NCBI GenBank assembly: GCA_023387635.1
Contig: JAEWHU010000348.1
Span: forward strand, 1-6,513
Source: Bacillota bacterium
GTDB taxonomy: Bacteria > Bacillota > Clostridia > Lachnospirales > Lachnospiraceae
Length of the DNA stretch: 6,513 bases
Direction of reading: 5' to 3'
The notes below the pieces were generated by a model. It was not told the DNA's origin. It saw only the letters and a program-made list of their open reading frames with translations, and did no database searches. A program made the translations under genes and the position numbers. Numbering within the stretch: the stretch's first letter is position 1; each line of letters starts with the position of its first letter. Below are positions 6,181 through 6,513 of this stretch, one piece after another.

Positions 6181-6513
6181 ATGAAAAATGTATGTGTTAT
6201 TACTGGAGGAGGAAGTGGAATGGGATTTGCCACTGCCAGATTAATGGGAAAGGACCATTACATTATTATATGTGGAAGAAGTATAAAGAAATTAGATAAT
6301 GCAGTCAATGAACTACAGAAAGAAGGAATAGAAGTAGAAGCATATGCCTGTGATGTGTCAGAATATAAAAGTGTAGAAAAACTAGCAAATTATGCAAAAG
6401 AAAAGGGAAAGGTTACAGCGGTAATACATGCAGCAGGGATGTCACCACATATGGGAGATGGAAAGCAGATTATGGAAGTCAATGCATTTGGGACAATTAA
6501 TATAAACAATGCA
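6181..6513 (+). CDS. Second short-chain dehydrogenase/reductase, 3' end outside window, probably NADP-linked
   Basis: An open frame of 111 codons running off the window end, beginning MKNVCVITGGGSGMGFATAR. The cofactor motif TGGGSGMG is at 8-15. The second strand ends in CGRS, where a Gly-Arg pair is typical of NADP(H)-binding classical SDRs. CDVS at about 59-62 supplies the Asp that contacts adenine. HAAG replaces the usual NNAG (about 84-87), and VNAFGT (about 98-103) holds the conserved Asn of the fourth helix. The catalytic Ser-Tyr-Lys region lies beyond the window. AGGAG (6166-6170) is 10 nt upstream of the ATG. The gene follows the first SDR in the same direction with a 57-nt gap, so it is probably cotranscribed. 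The first ~110 residues diverge clearly from the upstream SDR, so a recent duplication is unlikely. Confidence 0.88.
   Translation, partial: MKNVCVITGGGSGMGFATARLMGKDHYIIICGRSIKKLDNAVNELQKEGIEVEAYACDVSEYKSVEKLANYAKEKGKVTAVIHAAGMSPHMGDGKQIMEVNAFGTININNA

Overview
This 6.5 kb window is AT-rich, with strong AGGAG-type ribosome sites, some TTG/GTG starts, short operons and U-tract terminators. That fits a low-GC Gram-positive bacterium, most likely a clostridial/Lachnospiraceae-type anaerobe; the taxonomic call is inferred from style and protein families only. No rRNA, tRNA, CRISPR array, insertion sequence or phage gene is visible.

Left part (1-1536, + strand): the 3' two-thirds of a siderophore/iron-family ABC transporter substrate-binding protein gene, followed by a cytoplasmic-type alpha/beta-hydrolase esterase of the Fes/IroE/BesA kind. 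The esterase probably starts at a TTG 16 nt past the upstream stop. The pair looks like the end of a ferric-siderophore uptake and iron-release operon, closed by a hairpin terminator at 1501-1536. Convergent to it (- strand, 1620-2408) is an AraC-family regulator with an N-terminal cupin-like sensor domain. It is a plausible local regulator of the uptake operon, but this is inferred from position.

Middle part: a divergent regulatory region (2409-2658) holds facing candidate promoters, three TTATCAA/TTGATAA repeats and an imperfect palindrome over the right-hand promoter. It leads to a two-gene PadR operon: a 118-aa PadR repressor overlapping by 14 nt a 335-aa HAAS-type membrane protein with about six membrane segments. 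Such pairs are recurrent in Firmicutes; what this one senses or controls is unknown. Past it, at 4025-4051, lies a perfect 10-bp inverted repeat with no U-tract.

Right part: a monocistronic pirin gene (4168-5046) with all four expected metal ligands, ended by a 19-bp perfect terminator hairpin. A separate unit then encodes two short-chain dehydrogenases/reductases in tandem. The first is complete, with an Asp suggesting NAD(H) use; the second is cut by the window end, with a Gly-Arg pair suggesting NADP(H) use. Their substrates cannot be read from the sequence.

Most of the window is recognisable accessory metabolism and regulation. Nothing here is clearly a new biological system. The items most worth a second look are the regulatory DNA at 2468-2638, the unexplained inverted repeat at 4025-4051, the HAAS membrane protein of unknown function, and the tandem SDR pair with apparently opposite cofactor preference.
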